Shown here in pieces: positions 48,825-60,129 of a stretch of 64,000 nucleotides of DNA. The stretch's first letter is position 1; each line of letters starts with the position of its first letter. The DNA is from Melampsora larici-populina 98AG31 (lineage: Eukaryota; Basidiomycota; Pucciniomycetes; Pucciniales; Melampsoraceae): contig NW_006768766.1 in NCBI RefSeq assembly GCF_000204055.1, positions 2,904,524-2,968,523 on the forward strand, given 5' to 3'. A program made the translations under genes and the position numbers. Under the pieces are notes generated by a model. It had not been told where the DNA came from and searched no databases. It was given only the letters and a program-made list of their open reading frames with translations.

Positions 48825-50244
48825 ATGTTGGTTCCCGTTCGATTTCCTCATTCAAAGCTCTGTATTGCAGTATGGATATACTTTGCTTTGGCTTCCATGG
48901 CCCATGGAATCATCAATCGAAATCCCTTCTCTCGACCCAAGATCCGCGACTTTCAACCTTCTACTGAGCCTCAAGATTTCACAGGGTCAACAAATTCGAC
49001 GCTCAATGGCACATTCATACAACCCATCATACCTACTGATGCACATTTCAGTGTATCTGAGGCCCAATTATCCACAGCCTTGGCGTGCGTTGGTGGCCCA
49101 AGACCAACAGGCAAACCAGGTGGTGTGATTTTGTTGGTACATGGTACCTACTCTGCACCAAGTATCGTGTGGTTTGAAGTGAGTTTCTTAGCACATATCA
49201 CAATATAATGAAGTGATACACTTTTCTTAAGTGATGTTTCTGAAAACTTTAGTCGGCATATGTGAAGGTCTTACCAAATCTTACGCCAACCTACGATGTT
49301 TGCTACGTTGCCTTACCTGGATTCGCTTTGGATGACATTCAAATCTCAGCGGAATATGTTGCGTATTCAATTATGACATTAGCTAAGCAAGCTAATAGTG
49401 GAAAAGTGATGATCGTATCTCATAGTCAGGGGTGAGCAATTCTTCATCACGCGATCCCTTCATGACAGATTTATTGAGTCAAGCAAATGTTTTTTTTTAA
49501 AAACTTGTTCAGCGGACTTGGTGTTCAATGGGCCCTAAGTGAGTAACTGTCATCTGATACTGTCATTTTGATGGAAGATCATCTGATCTGGGGTGATGGA
49601 TTTCTTGGTTCTAAGCCTTTTGGCCTTCAACACACAATTTGGTTGAATTTTTCGTGTCATTAGCCGGTGATTTTAAAGGTAGTACTCTAGCCAAATTGGT
49701 CTGTTTGATTAGATGTCCAATCGCCCTCTCACAACAAAGATCAGATTCAAAATTCATTGCAGCTTTAAATTCTCAAAATGATACATTTAGTGGAGCTGTT
49801 GCAAGAGTTCCTACTTTTTCATTCTTCACGACTGCCGACGATGTGGTTAAACCACAAAGTCCAGGTCCCAAAGCCTCCAGTAATCTCACAGGATCATACG
49901 CAATCCCCATTCAATCTTTTTGTGGAAAGAATTATGATCTGAAGCATGTTGGAATGACCAAGGATGCTACGATTTATAATATGGTCTTAGATGTGATCAT
50001 AAACAAGTCATTCGACCCTTCACGCATCAACATGATCTGTCGTTTGCCGAAGAGTAAGTCACGATTTAATTTGGTTCCTTCGAGATAGAAATGTTGCTTG
50101 ATCTTGCTAACTTCTGGATCAGCCAATGGAGGATCCCTCACATCCTTGCCTAGTAGTAACTCATCATCCCGCTCAACAAATCAAGAACCGGAGTTGCAGC
50201 CCTACGTGTGCGCTAGAAGATATGCAACTCAATGCAAGACTTAG
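48825..50244 (+). CDS. Secreted Candida-antarctica-lipase-B-like lipase
   Basis: Alpha/beta hydrolase of the CalB family, expected to cleave ester bonds of lipids outside the cell. Five exons join in frame: 48825-49178, 49253-49431, 49513-49538, 49664-50053, 50123-50244; 356 residues, close to CalB. N-terminal signal peptide (LCIAVWIYFALASMAHG). Strand/oxyanion region GVILLVHGTYSAP; PGFALDDIQISAEY; nucleophile Ser176 in VSHSQGG; GDFKGSTLA; Asp245/246 in TADDVVKPQ; His281 in DLKHVGM, with triad spacing like CalB. C-terminal Cys-containing tail YVCARRYATQCKT also fits. CalB has Trp-rich SQGG; here SHSQGG gives a GXSXG-like site. Confidence 0.9.
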
Positions 50245-50896
50245 CTTAGGTTCAGTTACGGTGTCTTGATGTCTCCTTCTATGAGGTGCGATAGTAGAGC
50301 TCCACTCCTATCACACTCTTTCTAGTCATTTTGGCTTGTAGTAGCTTTTAAATTCCTGGTTTGAATGAAGGATCAGATGAAGGAATATATACTATGATAT
50401 GGTCAGGTTTGAAATTTTGTGATGCCATGAATCATCTAATTTCAAGATAATTTACCATATACGAAGGAAAGTGATAGTATTCCTCTAACAATCTGAATAA
50501 GTGGTGGCAGGATTCAAGTAGTCAGACTCAGATAACTGAGACTCGTAACACATGAAGGAGTGTGTTGTGCAAAAAGGTAATTAAGAGGATGACCAAAGGC
50601 AAAGATTCTCTGAAGGGATACATCCCATGTGATAAAACATGAAGTGTTGACGCGTACATAGCTCGTACTGAGGGGGGCGACTGTAAGCTTTTGGTTTTCC
50701 AAGGCACGCTTTTAGCTATACATGTCCGGAGGGCAGAGTGTTACATTTTCCACAGAACACAATGTAAGGCTTCCTGCGAATCTTTGTCAAGCTATGCAAT
50801 GAGCAAAGTGATTTTGAGATTCCACATGGGTATTTCGACCAAGAAATTTTAGCTAGTTTCCTTGCCACAATATACATGTATTTATGTATTCTACAC
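50245..50896. other. Intergenic region between convergent genes
   Basis: No gene seen; holds the 3' ends of the lipase and MBA1-like genes. Confidence 0.5.
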
Positions 50897-52220
50897 TCAT
50901 ACAGGAAGACAAGCGGGTTTTTGATCTTCGTAGACCTGTTGAAATAAAAGGAAAGGTTGATTCACCATACTCATCCTTTTCTGAAACACAAAATACTAAT
51001 GCAGAAAAACAAAGTCATCAGTCTATGCTTGAAAGAAAGTTGCCTGTATGGGTTGTGACTAACCTCCATGACGAGTTGTGGACTCTCATGAGACCCAGAC
51101 ACTAATAATCCACATTCATCTCTAACTTCTAGACTTTGATATGTTCGAAACCTTACTGCGATCTGTACTACAGTTCCACCCTTGTCAAACGGAGCAGCTC
51201 GCATGGTCACGATCTCCATCTCTGTCTCTTTAGGTGGATTCTTTCCTTTCCCGTTCGCCTCCGTAGTTATATTTGAGTGCAATTTCCATGAGATTGAATG
51301 ACTAGGACTAAAAGTTTCCAATAACTTATTGCGTTTCTGTTTTAAACTTTCGATCATGTTAGGGTGGATACATCTTTCTATACGGGAGTCTTCGAATTCA
51401 CCGCTGAGTGAGACAAAGAGAATTTTCGACAACAAGACGGTGTCAATAAAATTCGCGTGTAATTCAATTTGAACGTTGTAGTTGCTTACGATGCAAGGGT
51501 TTTATGATATAGAAAAACCGATTCATCGGCTTGGGTCATGAAATCAGCCAGCCACGATCGGTTAGAAGCCGACATGACAGAGTCCACACTCCTTCGCCTG
51601 ATACCAGAAGTATTATCAATATCAAGCTGTTCAACAAAGGGCTTGGATCCAAAAAGTTACTTACGATTGTCTTGAACCAAGCCACTGCCCCCAAGCTTCC
51701 TTTAACATGTTCTTACGCCATCCTACACGTAGATGTGTCCAGAGGCCTTTAGAGGAATCTGGGGTAGGTCCTTCGTAAGGTGCGATATAGGGAACTAGGT
51801 GGTGGGTGATATCAGTTTTGTGGGTTGAATATCACTATACGAGATCGAAGGATGGACGCATAAACGGACTGATTAAAGGGTTTTGTCTGCTCAGGCTTTG
51901 CTAAGTGAGGAACGAAATCAAATCAGCAGAGAACCCTAAATGTGAACGGTAAGTGAGCCTCGAATGCTCACTCCGCTTCGCTCAGCCCTTCGCTCATTAC
52001 GGATCTGCCGCCTAGCTTCTTCTGCTCGCTTGACAGGTAATTTGGCAAGTTCTTTTTCAACTTCTTCTTCAAATTCATTGATCGCAATGCTTTGTCTTGT
52101 AGCTGATGATTCCGCCAAGGTAGAATAATGTGTTCGCTCTAGTCCGATGTGTGCGAGCAAAGTTGGACGGGTAGAGAGGCATTGTCGATTGATAGAGAAT
52201 ATCCGCACGAGTGACTGCAT
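50897..52220 (-). CDS. MBA1-like mitochondrial membrane protein (Tim44/mL45 fold)
   Basis: MBA1 anchors mitochondrial ribosomes to the inner membrane for co-translational insertion; mL45 is the animal relative. Exons: 52220 to about 52006, about 51820-51665, 51597-51490, 51403-51064, 50995-50897. The last four are in phase; the first junction is uncertain (GTAATG at 52005 or GTGAGC about 30 nt later). Start: mitochondrial presequence MQSLVRIFSINRQCLSTRP. The Tim44-like region shows WLADFMTQADESVFLYHKTL, ISWKLHSN, VVQIAVRFRTYQSLEVRDE and EYFVFQKRM, matching the WKLH ... VV.IRT.QSLEV ... TEY.VFQ pattern. It diverges from the VMA22-like gene; the starts are 258 bp apart. Confidence 0.6.
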
Positions 52221-52478
52221 TGCGCAACGTTGACGTTGAAAAGACTTCTTGAAAAAGTTGATGGTGCGTGAAGATGATGAGATGAAGTCAACAAATTTAA
52301 GGTCGAAGTCAAAAAATTGGATGAGCTAACTACTAAGCTCATCTTAAGTCCTACCTAACCAGTTTTAGCCAGTTTTATCGCTCCGAGTTTTAGACACCAC
52401 AAACTTCAAAACGTTGAAAGGAAACAACTGGCTCATCATTAAAGTCGTTTTCTTGCAAACCCCCTTCGATCAAAGCCC
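52221..52478. promoter_or_regulatory. Bidirectional promoter between MBA1-like and VMA22-like genes
   Basis: Only 258 bp separate two divergent start codons, so both promoters must share it. No specific motif assigned. Confidence 0.5.
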
Positions 52479-53350
52479 ATGTCTGACTCCAGTACTTCGA
52501 TGGAAACACTTGACGGTTTACTGGTAAAACATTTGGATACTCTTGATCTCTACATGGCTGAGTACCAAACTGTAGAAACTCATCTTAAAAAGGTCAATTG
52601 GCATCCTCGTTACAATCTTGATTTGACGTCCAACTAACTTGTACCTCTTCGCACTTCACAGGCATTCTTTGACCTGGCTAGGGCCAAGGTAGCCCTTGGA
52701 CCCAATAGAGTTGGCAAGAACAGCTACGATCTGACTCCAAAGGCTGCCGTCAAGAGGGCGTGAGTCTCTTGCGAGCTTTTTCGACATCCAGGCGCGTTGC
52801 ATACAAGCATTTTCACTTCTGATGAAAGAAAAGGTGTTTAAACTCTTCAGGGTCGAACGACGCTCCTTCGGTACCATCTGACGGAGATGTTCATGACACC
52901 TTCAGTCTGAATAATTACATACCTGCGCCTCCCGACTTGGATGAACAAGTGATTGCTGAACAAGCGTCTACCTCGCCTTCTGATCTCAAGGCTGGAACAT
53001 TGGATGTCGATCAAAAGTCTCAAGGATTACTCCGGCGCAGAAAGGCTACTCAACTTGAAAAAGATAACACGACCGATGACGCTAATGGTATCACAACATC
53101 TCCAGAGCCTAGCCAGCAGAACGACGACGATTCCATGCAGCCAGTTTCAACTAAACCTTCACATCCGGCACCGATTCATCCCATTCATCAATTTGCTGCC
53201 TTTCCGCCTCCGTCACTGAAAGCGGCCGAGACAGGCTTTTCGACCGCACTGGAAAGTATCATTCGGGTATTGAACGTTCGGTACCAATTGAACAGTCTAG
53301 AGTCTGCCATTGAGTTGCAGAAAAGCAGGACAACCTCTGATGCAGTTTGA
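52479..53350 (+). CDS. VMA22: VMA22/CCDC115-like V-ATPase assembly factor
   Basis: Endoplasmic-reticulum factor that works with Vma12/Vma21 to assemble the V-ATPase membrane sector. Three exons join in frame: 52479-52592, 52662-52759, 52834-53350; 242 residues. N-terminal helix LVKHLDTLDLYMAEYQTVET, then the conserved FFDLARAKVALGPNRVGKNS with a Tyr-Asp pair after it. A charged, Asp/Ser-rich low-complexity middle follows. The C-terminal helices match the family: FPPPSLKAAETGFSTALESI and VRYQLNSLESAIELQKSR. The second intron uses a plain GAAAAG acceptor; using the nearer TTCAG would break frame. Confidence 0.75.
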
Positions 53351-53911
53351 AGTGTTTTGGTCAGTTTCTCAACCACTCAATCACTTCATCATGTCGCACA
53401 CTGTTAGCATGGTATCGAGTCTCTTCACTGGGGTATCTCTGGGGGTATTCCTGGAGGTGAGTACAATTGTAAAACGTTCGCCGGTCTTGGTCATACCATG
53501 CAACGACATTTGGAGACATAGTTGGTTCAAAATTGTGTCCCATTTGATGTGAAAATCTTGTTCATAACTTTAATATCGGGCAACTGTTTCTTAGAACACA
53601 CAAGAATCCTTAGCGATATTTGGATGGGTAAGAAACACTTTGCTCTTTTGCAACCTTTGCAATGCATTACACACAACATGTTGAGAAATCAAATTAAACC
53701 GAGCACATGAATATTCTTGATTCCAGCTGAAAGATCTACATTGATCATGATGATGCGCCAGAATTGAGTGGGATTGCTGCACAAAAAGTGCATGTCTGAT
53801 CCAACTTGGATCATGGAACAAAATTTTTCAGTCTCTGATTAAAGAATATATGTACATAGATTGTCTGGTTTGTTTAAATAAATCGTATGGAATGAAATAG
53901 GTGTGAGGGTT
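53351..53911. other. Intergenic region
   Basis: No supported gene. Confidence 0.4.
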
Positions 53912-54136
53912 TTAGACCCATTCTTGGAAACTAAAGGTAACTTGAGTAGTTGCTTGATTGACCATGCTTTGAAGAAAGGCTTTAGAGGCATTGTTCAAGA
54001 AAGTCATGATCATAGATAGTACCTCGATTGGAAGGCATTCAATTTCAAGTTTGGTGTTTGATTGAGATGATTGGTTTGAGATTTTATGATGATTGTGAGG
54101 AGAAGTTTGTTGAGGGTCTTGAAGAGATGACATCAT
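53912..54136 (-). CDS. Short F-box-like fragment
   Basis: 74 codons. After a Ser/Gln/His-rich start, LEIECLPIEVLSMIMTFL is a credible F-box helix (LP.E.L..I...L), followed by NNASKAFLQSMV. The frame stops soon after, so this is either a first exon whose partner was not found or a truncated F-box gene. It diverges from the guanylate kinase gene. Confidence 0.3.
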   Translation of the reverse strand: MMSSLQDPQQTSPHNHHKISNQSSQSNTKLEIECLPIEVLSMIMTFLNNASKAFLQSMVNQATTQVTFSFQEWV

Positions 54137-54475
54137 TTCACCCGCTGATCCTTCATTTTATTTTGCAAACCACTATCAATACACACACTTCAAAGTGTTC
54201 CCAAAGATGGATGTCTTGTATTCGAGAACTTCTGAAATCTAAGACTGAGCAGAAACTCATAGAGCCCATTCTCAGCCAATGTGTAAGATTCCTTCATGGG
54301 TTTGTTATCGAGGATTTGTTTAAAATTTGACTTGAGGTTGTGTAAAGTCTCAAAATAGCAAGTCCAGGTCGGGATTACATATCGAATTTGAATCTCGATG
54401 TTTCGATTTAGGTTACTAGCAAGTCGATCAAATTCCAAATCCACTTCACTTCAAATCAAACAACAAATCAGCATC

Positions 54476-55492
54476 ATGTCAACCACCACTGTGACTAGCA
54501 CCACTCAATCTAATCTTTCACCCATCGTAATGTTTGGACCATCAGGAACAGGCAAATCAACACTTTTAAAAAGACTGCAATCAACTCCTCAATGGTCTCA
54601 ATTCGGTTTCTCTGTCTCTCGTATGTCATTCATCCATCCATTCACTCATTCATTTCATGGTTTCTTAAGACTGATGTTTGGTTTTTTTTATAACTTATGA
54701 TTTCTTGCTTAGAAAAGATACAACCCGTAAACCAAGGCCTGGAGAAGTGAATGGAATAGCTTATCATTTTGTTGAACGTGATGAATTTCAAAGTTTGATT
54801 TCTCAAGGTGCATTTATTGAACATGCTGAGTTTAGTGGGAATTGGTAAATGTTAATTTCGATTAATCTTCTTTTTCTTCTTCTTCCTATAATGATGATCT
54901 CAATTCATGTTGTTTCTCTTGATTTTGGATACGTGATAGTTATGGTACTTCTCTTAAAGCAGTTTCAGATGTGGCTATTAAAGAAGGAAAGAGTTGTATT
55001 TTGGATATAGATGCTCAGGTAAGTTCTTATAAGAATTTGATTTCTAGAACAAACTTATTTCGAATCTCATCATTGACTTCTTTTTATATTTTTGTAGGGT
55101 GTCAAATTGATCAAAGCTAATCATCCACATCTTAAACCGTTCATCATCTTCATCTCACCTCCATCCCTTCGATCTCTAACCGAGCGTTTATCAGCTCGAG
55201 GAACTGAAACTCCTGAAAGTTTAGCTGCTCGTGTAGGAATGGCTCAAAGTGAAATCGAATATGCTTCGGTGAGTACCTCCTACATTCATCTAATTCAAAC
55301 TAATCAAGAATCGAAACTGAAACTTTTTGGTTTCGGGCTTTTTTGTCTGAATAGACTGGCGTTCCAGATGTTATTATCGTTAATGATGATCTTGATCGAG
55401 CTTATGAAAAGTTCTTTAAAGCTTGTGTGAATCGTGATCGAACTGTATCAGATACTCTTCCTAGCGATATCTTGACTACTAGTTCATCTTAA
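54476..55492 (+). CDS. GUK1: Guanylate kinase
   Basis: Phosphorylates GMP to GDP with ATP; cytosolic. Five exons join in frame: 54476-54620, 54718-54844, 54940-55018, 55098-55268, 55355-55492; 219 residues, typical for the eukaryotic enzyme. P-loop GPSGTGKST at 21-29; GMP-binding [14 protein letters not shown]; lid/NMP motifs [15 protein letters not shown] and [20 protein letters not shown] near the end. An in-frame upstream GTG-containing extension exists but the ATG at 54476 gives the family start. Confidence 0.96.
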
Positions 55493-56469
55493 CCTTGGAG
55501 CATAAATAAAATCAAACCTTTTTCTTAATCTTTTGAACAAAACTCAGAAAGATTAGCAGCATTTTTTTTTCAGGTCTATCGTGATCTTTTTTTCAAAAGC
55601 TACAGATTCTACAAAAATATTGTATCACTTGCTCTTCCTTCGAGCTCAAAACTTTCATAGCTCTACGAAGTTGAATGAGGAAGTTCCGTATTCGCTTCTT
55701 GTCACGTGTTTTCATCTATACATGGCTACTGCCATTTTGGTTTATTAGATCTTGTACGCAGATCATGTTCAACTTATGTGAGCTTGGGACTCAATTTGAC
55801 TTTAGAAATCGGATTCTCAGTCTGGTGCAACGATGAATGGTAAATGGATCTGGAATGGAGACAGTTTTGTTATCACTCAACGTGCCAAGTTTAAGAGCAA
55901 AACTGAACAAGACCTGAGTGATAAAGACACAGAGATGATTGGGATCTGCCCATTTTGAGAGGTACCTCTTAAAAGTCTTTCGAAGGCAGATGGACGCGCG
56001 AGATTCTGACGATGATGACATAATGAAATGTATGCATTTGATACCAAGAAATCTGGGTAAATCAAAGATGAAAACAGATTCAGTTAAAGAACCATAGAGG
56101 CCACATAAAAAGCCATACTGTCATTTCTTCGTTTGTCTCTTCAGCTTGGTACTCGTGTTTTTTGTTTCTAAAGGCCTCGTAAGTTTTCTCTTCGCAAACT
56201 CGAGCAGGGAGAGAGTTTTATGAGGTAATACTAGATAATGTAAAAAATACACGTAAACTAAATACAATGTGAATATTAAAGATACATGAGATATGGATTA
56301 ATGAAGTACATTACACTACAGGTGAGTCGAGAGATGAATCATGAAGAGAAAGAGAAAATGATGCAATAGTTGTATACTTCGATATGAAATTATGAACATC
56401 TTCCTGATCTACTTTTGTTGGACTAAGGAACCGTATTCAAAGACTCTAACTAAGTTGTTGTCATGGTTT
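55493..56469. other. Intergenic region between convergent genes
   Basis: 3' ends of GUK1 and the F-box gene; no gene seen. Confidence 0.45.
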
Positions 56470-58238
56470 TCAAGACCCATACCATCCATTACCTCCAGCA
56501 GAAGGAACAAAGGATTCTGAGAAAACGGAAATTGATCAGATTGAGTGAGGATCAAATTTCAAGAGTTCATCAACATACCTGACCATAACGATGCCACCAA
56601 ACACACTCCCTTTGCCTCTGCAAGTTGAATCAAATGCTGAACCTCAGGTATAAGCTTCCTTCCGTGACGGAGCGCATGAATCCCGTATACAAAGTCCTCA
56701 TTAGCAAAAAATGATCCTAACCGAATCAACTTTGGACATTGATTCGAAACAAGGAGCTCTGCGAGTGTTCCAGCCAGTTTTCCTGCAGAGCGAGCATTCC
56801 AAGGTCCATGACCAGACAATCGAGTCACATCAATTGATAATTCCTCAAGACTATCAGGAATCGAAGTCCACACTGGGTTATCTGCAGGTCCATGAGAACT
56901 TCGTAAAAGTCCAAGTGGTGGTGGTTCGTACTCTGATGGACTGGAAACCTCTTCGGCGGGCTCTGAAGAAGCATCAGCTGGTAAAATTTGAAAGTCTAGA
57001 GAGTATTTAGATGATCGAAGAGCGGTCCCATAGATTGAGCTCAGACATAGACGCTTGATCCCTTTACACTGAGGGAGGGTTTGAGACATCAGTGAGGAAG
57101 ATATTCCGCGTAGGTAGAGAGTTCTCAGTTGCGTGGGTGACGATCTGGAGCTCGAGTCTGAAGAACTAGGGTCACCAGGAAGATCGTTCAACGGAGGTTG
57201 TGCAGTGGGAACAGGGGGAAAGAAGATATTGAGTAAGTGTCGTTGATCGCCATCATCTGCTAATTCTAAATGAAGAGTCTTGATGGTGAGTACACAGGGT
57301 ACTACGATAAGGTTCAAGATGTTTTCAAGCCAAGGTAAGCCAGTCTTGAGCCAGCGTTCAGATGCACGAGCAGCAATTCCAAAGGAAATCAACTTTGAAG
57401 AAGGTAATTGATCTCGACTGAAGAGTGTATGATGTTCGGCAGGATCACCAGGCGAGTCATCTCGAGATCCAATACAAAGTTGTCTTAAGCTGGGCAATTC
57501 ACGTAAGAAGAAAAGTAGCTGAAAAGGTGAGAGTGGTGTAAGCATAATCACGGTGGTCAATGTAGATGGATATCGATTAACGACGGTTCGAAAAAATGGA
57601 TTCGTATATGGTAATTCTACAAAGACTAAAGTGTGGATTCGAGTGGACCAAATCCGATTAAGGATCTCATGAAAGATTTGTCGATCAACAAACTCGTGAC
57701 GATCTTTGGTTGAAGAACGGTGTCGCCAGACAGCTTCTCCAATAAACATGAGTTTTCGCATTCGACCTATCAAACTATCAGGTGGTGGTGATTTGTTTGG
57801 TTTGAAGTTCATTAGGTCCAATTGATGATCGACTAATTCATCAGAGACGCGTGATAGAAAATCGAGAGCAGCACGTCTTGAACCCATATCGATCATTGGA
57901 CTGGCGTCTAATCGTGGAATGATGATTCTTTGTAATTGAGGTGATACCAGCTTACAACTCTTGAGTGTTCGGGTAGCATCTTCAACACCAAAAGCAAAGA
58001 CGAATTCTAAGATGGCTTCTATAAGTTCGTCCGGGAGTGAAACATTGACAGGCTTTGAGGAAACGAGAGTAGTCTGTTCTTGATTCCCAAGGAGTATGTT
58101 TGAAGGTTCAGGCTTGTGTTCTTTGAAGGGTACGTGTCCATTTCGAATCAGTGGATGATTAGCATTAGGCCCCAGATGAAGGTCTTCGAGTAATGGACCC
58201 AGATCGGATTTGATGATTGAGTTTGATGATAAGTTCAT
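56470..58238 (-). CDS. F-box-like protein with leucine-rich C-terminal region
   Basis: Probable substrate adaptor of an SCF ubiquitin ligase. Two exons join in frame: 58238-56579 and 56516-56470; 568 residues. The F-box-like motif is at about 67-110 (LPDELIEAILEFVFAF ... LKSCKLVSPQLQRIIIPRL). The rest has irregular leucine-rich segments (RIHTLVFVELPY, LPSLRQLCIGS, IKTLHLELAD, QLRTLYLRGIS, IKRLCLSSIYG, LEELSIDVTRL), as in fungal F-box/LRR proteins. Family substrate unknown. The short last exon encodes SFVPSAGGNGWYGS. Confidence 0.8.
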
Positions 58239-58622
58239 GTTGCTGAGCTTGTAAAACGATTCATATCACTCATTCAACGATTTGGAAAGAGTGGGTTCTG
58301 GAGATTCCCCGCGTGATCGAAACCAAATGAAAATTGATCTCCACTCACCCGTCAAGCGCGTCCGAACTCGTCACATCACAGCACATCACTCGATTTTCCC
58401 ACTCAAACTTTTTTGAACCGTGTATCCGGTTTGGCCGCCAAAAGGACACATACTCAAGAAAGGAAGAAAAGTTCAAATTGCACGGCCTGTGACTCCTTGG
58501 GATCTGACTTTGGAGAAAAGTGCCCAACCAGGCCCAACCTTGACTGCATACTCCGAGATCTCACCAATACCGCTCATGAGATGGCTGTTTCAATTGAGGC
58601 TCTTTTACTTGCACTACACAAT
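58239..58622. other. Promoter region of the F-box gene
   Basis: No gene seen; it borders the small inverted-repeat element to the right. Confidence 0.4.
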
Positions 58623-58886
58623 TATGGTTCTCAAACCTATGCAAAAATTTGTGCAAGTTTCGAGCAACTTCTGTGCAAGACATGAATAGAACTTGCACGG
58701 AACTTGCACCGAACTTGCACGGAACTTGCACCGAACTTGCACGTCGGTCTCGCGCGGTTTTCGTACCAGTTGGAACAAAATAGCTGGGGTCGTCAAAAAA
58801 TTTAATGCGCAAGATTGGTGCAAGAAACCTTGCACGGATCTTGCACGTCGGTCTTGCACATTTCTTGCACAGGTTTGAGAACCATA
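58623..58886. mobile_element. 264-bp MITE-like element with CTTGCAC internal repeats
   Basis: Ends TATGGTTCTCAAACCT (58623-58638) and its exact complement (58871-58886) are inverted. Inside, CGGAACTTGCAC/CGAACTTGCAC is repeated about six times (58685-58745), with more CTTGCAC copies up to 58870. No coding frame, no clear target duplication. Confidence 0.7.
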
Positions 58887-58914
58887 AATGATGTCAAATC
58901 ATCTTTTGGACTAA

Positions 58915-59946
58915 TAGGAGTGTTCAAACCTGAAAAGTTGAGATTTGGAACGAGATTTGGAAGCAAAGATTTGGAACTATGATTCTTGTACAGATCTGTA
59001 CAAGAATCATAGTTATGTACATATTGGAGTATGGATGTTCTTCGAGCTTTGAAGCTTTGTTCGCTTCAAAATAATAGGGGGGGCTCTCAAACCTGGGACT
59101 CCAAATTTGGAACACACCGTGCTGACGCTAGCATGTGGTTTTGTCCACTGCTGAGCTGCCGGAAATGCCAAACTCACGGCAACTGAAACACACAGCGGTG
59201 CTCAGCACACGCCTTTGCCTCTCGGTGACCAAGCCAACCCTTCTTGTGTTGTAGCATCACATGAGCAATTCTAGTTGCCTACTACCGACCTGTGACTTAG
59301 CCATTTCCCAACCCAACTCGCTGAGCTTGTCACTTTATCTTATTCGAAAATGGTTCGAGTCACTTGATGTAGCACCCTACACTCAAACATTTGTGATCAT
59401 CCTGGCTGATCATGACCCAGAGCTCATCCGACATACCAGAGGGGGCCAATAGGGGCCAATCGATTTTAGCGGCTGCTTTGGCAGCACAGTCCCTGGTCCA
59501 ACTTGGCGCAATCTTCAAGTTGGGATCCACTTGAAATGTAAATCTATGTTACGCCAAGATGGCATTCTTTGGCCTGGCCATCAAATGGTTCTCCAAATCC
59601 TCTGAGAACTTGATTGAAAACCAAAGGCGTGTGCTGAGCACCGCTGTGTGTTTCAGTTGCCGTGAGTTTGGCATTTCCGGCAGCTCAGCAGTGGACAAAA
59701 CCACATGCTAGCGTCAGCACGGTGTGTTCCAAATTTGGAGTCCCAGGTTTGAGAGCCCCCCCTATTATTTTGAAGCGAACAAAGCTTCAAAGCTCGAAGA
59801 ACATCCATACTCCAATATGTACATAACTATGATTCTTGTACAGATCTGTACAAGAATCAACGTTCATCTGTACAAGAATCATAGTTCCAAATCTTTGCTT
59901 CCAAATCTCGTTCCAAATCTCAACTTTTCAGGTTTGAACACTCCTA
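58915..59946. mobile_element. Foldback element with about 300-bp inverted arms
   Basis: Left arm 58915-59217 and right arm 59622-59946 are nearly identical inverted repeats starting TAGGAGTGTTCAAACCTG; loop 59218-59621 is unique. An inner pair of termini TAGGGGGGGCTCTCAAACC lies at 59075 and 59764. The left arm contains a perfect 40-bp palindrome (58975-59014). The right arm carries about 22 extra bases there, so the arms have begun to diverge. No protein is encoded and no target duplication is clear. Confidence 0.85.
58975..59014. repeat. Perfect 40-bp palindrome in the foldback left arm
   Basis: Centre AGATCT; half-site AACTATGATTCTTGTACAG. Base-perfect over 40 nt. Confidence 0.95.
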
Positions 59947-60129
59947 ATATTCAAGAACAAAAAAATACAGTGTACACTTTGGTGATTTGACTATATACAA
60001 GAATTGCAAGGAAACAAAAGCAGGTTTCTGGAGCTTTGGATTTGACAGGTGCTCAACTTCCACGATGCCAGCGCATGAGTACTGCTGAAAATGAATCAAC
60101 CCTGAAACAAAAGAGTGGCTACAAAATAC
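59947..60129. other. Spacer between inverted-repeat elements
   Basis: No gene seen. Confidence 0.4.

Noticed and set aside
56711..57010. 99-codon plus-strand frame
   Set aside because: Antisense of the F-box gene, which has motif support.
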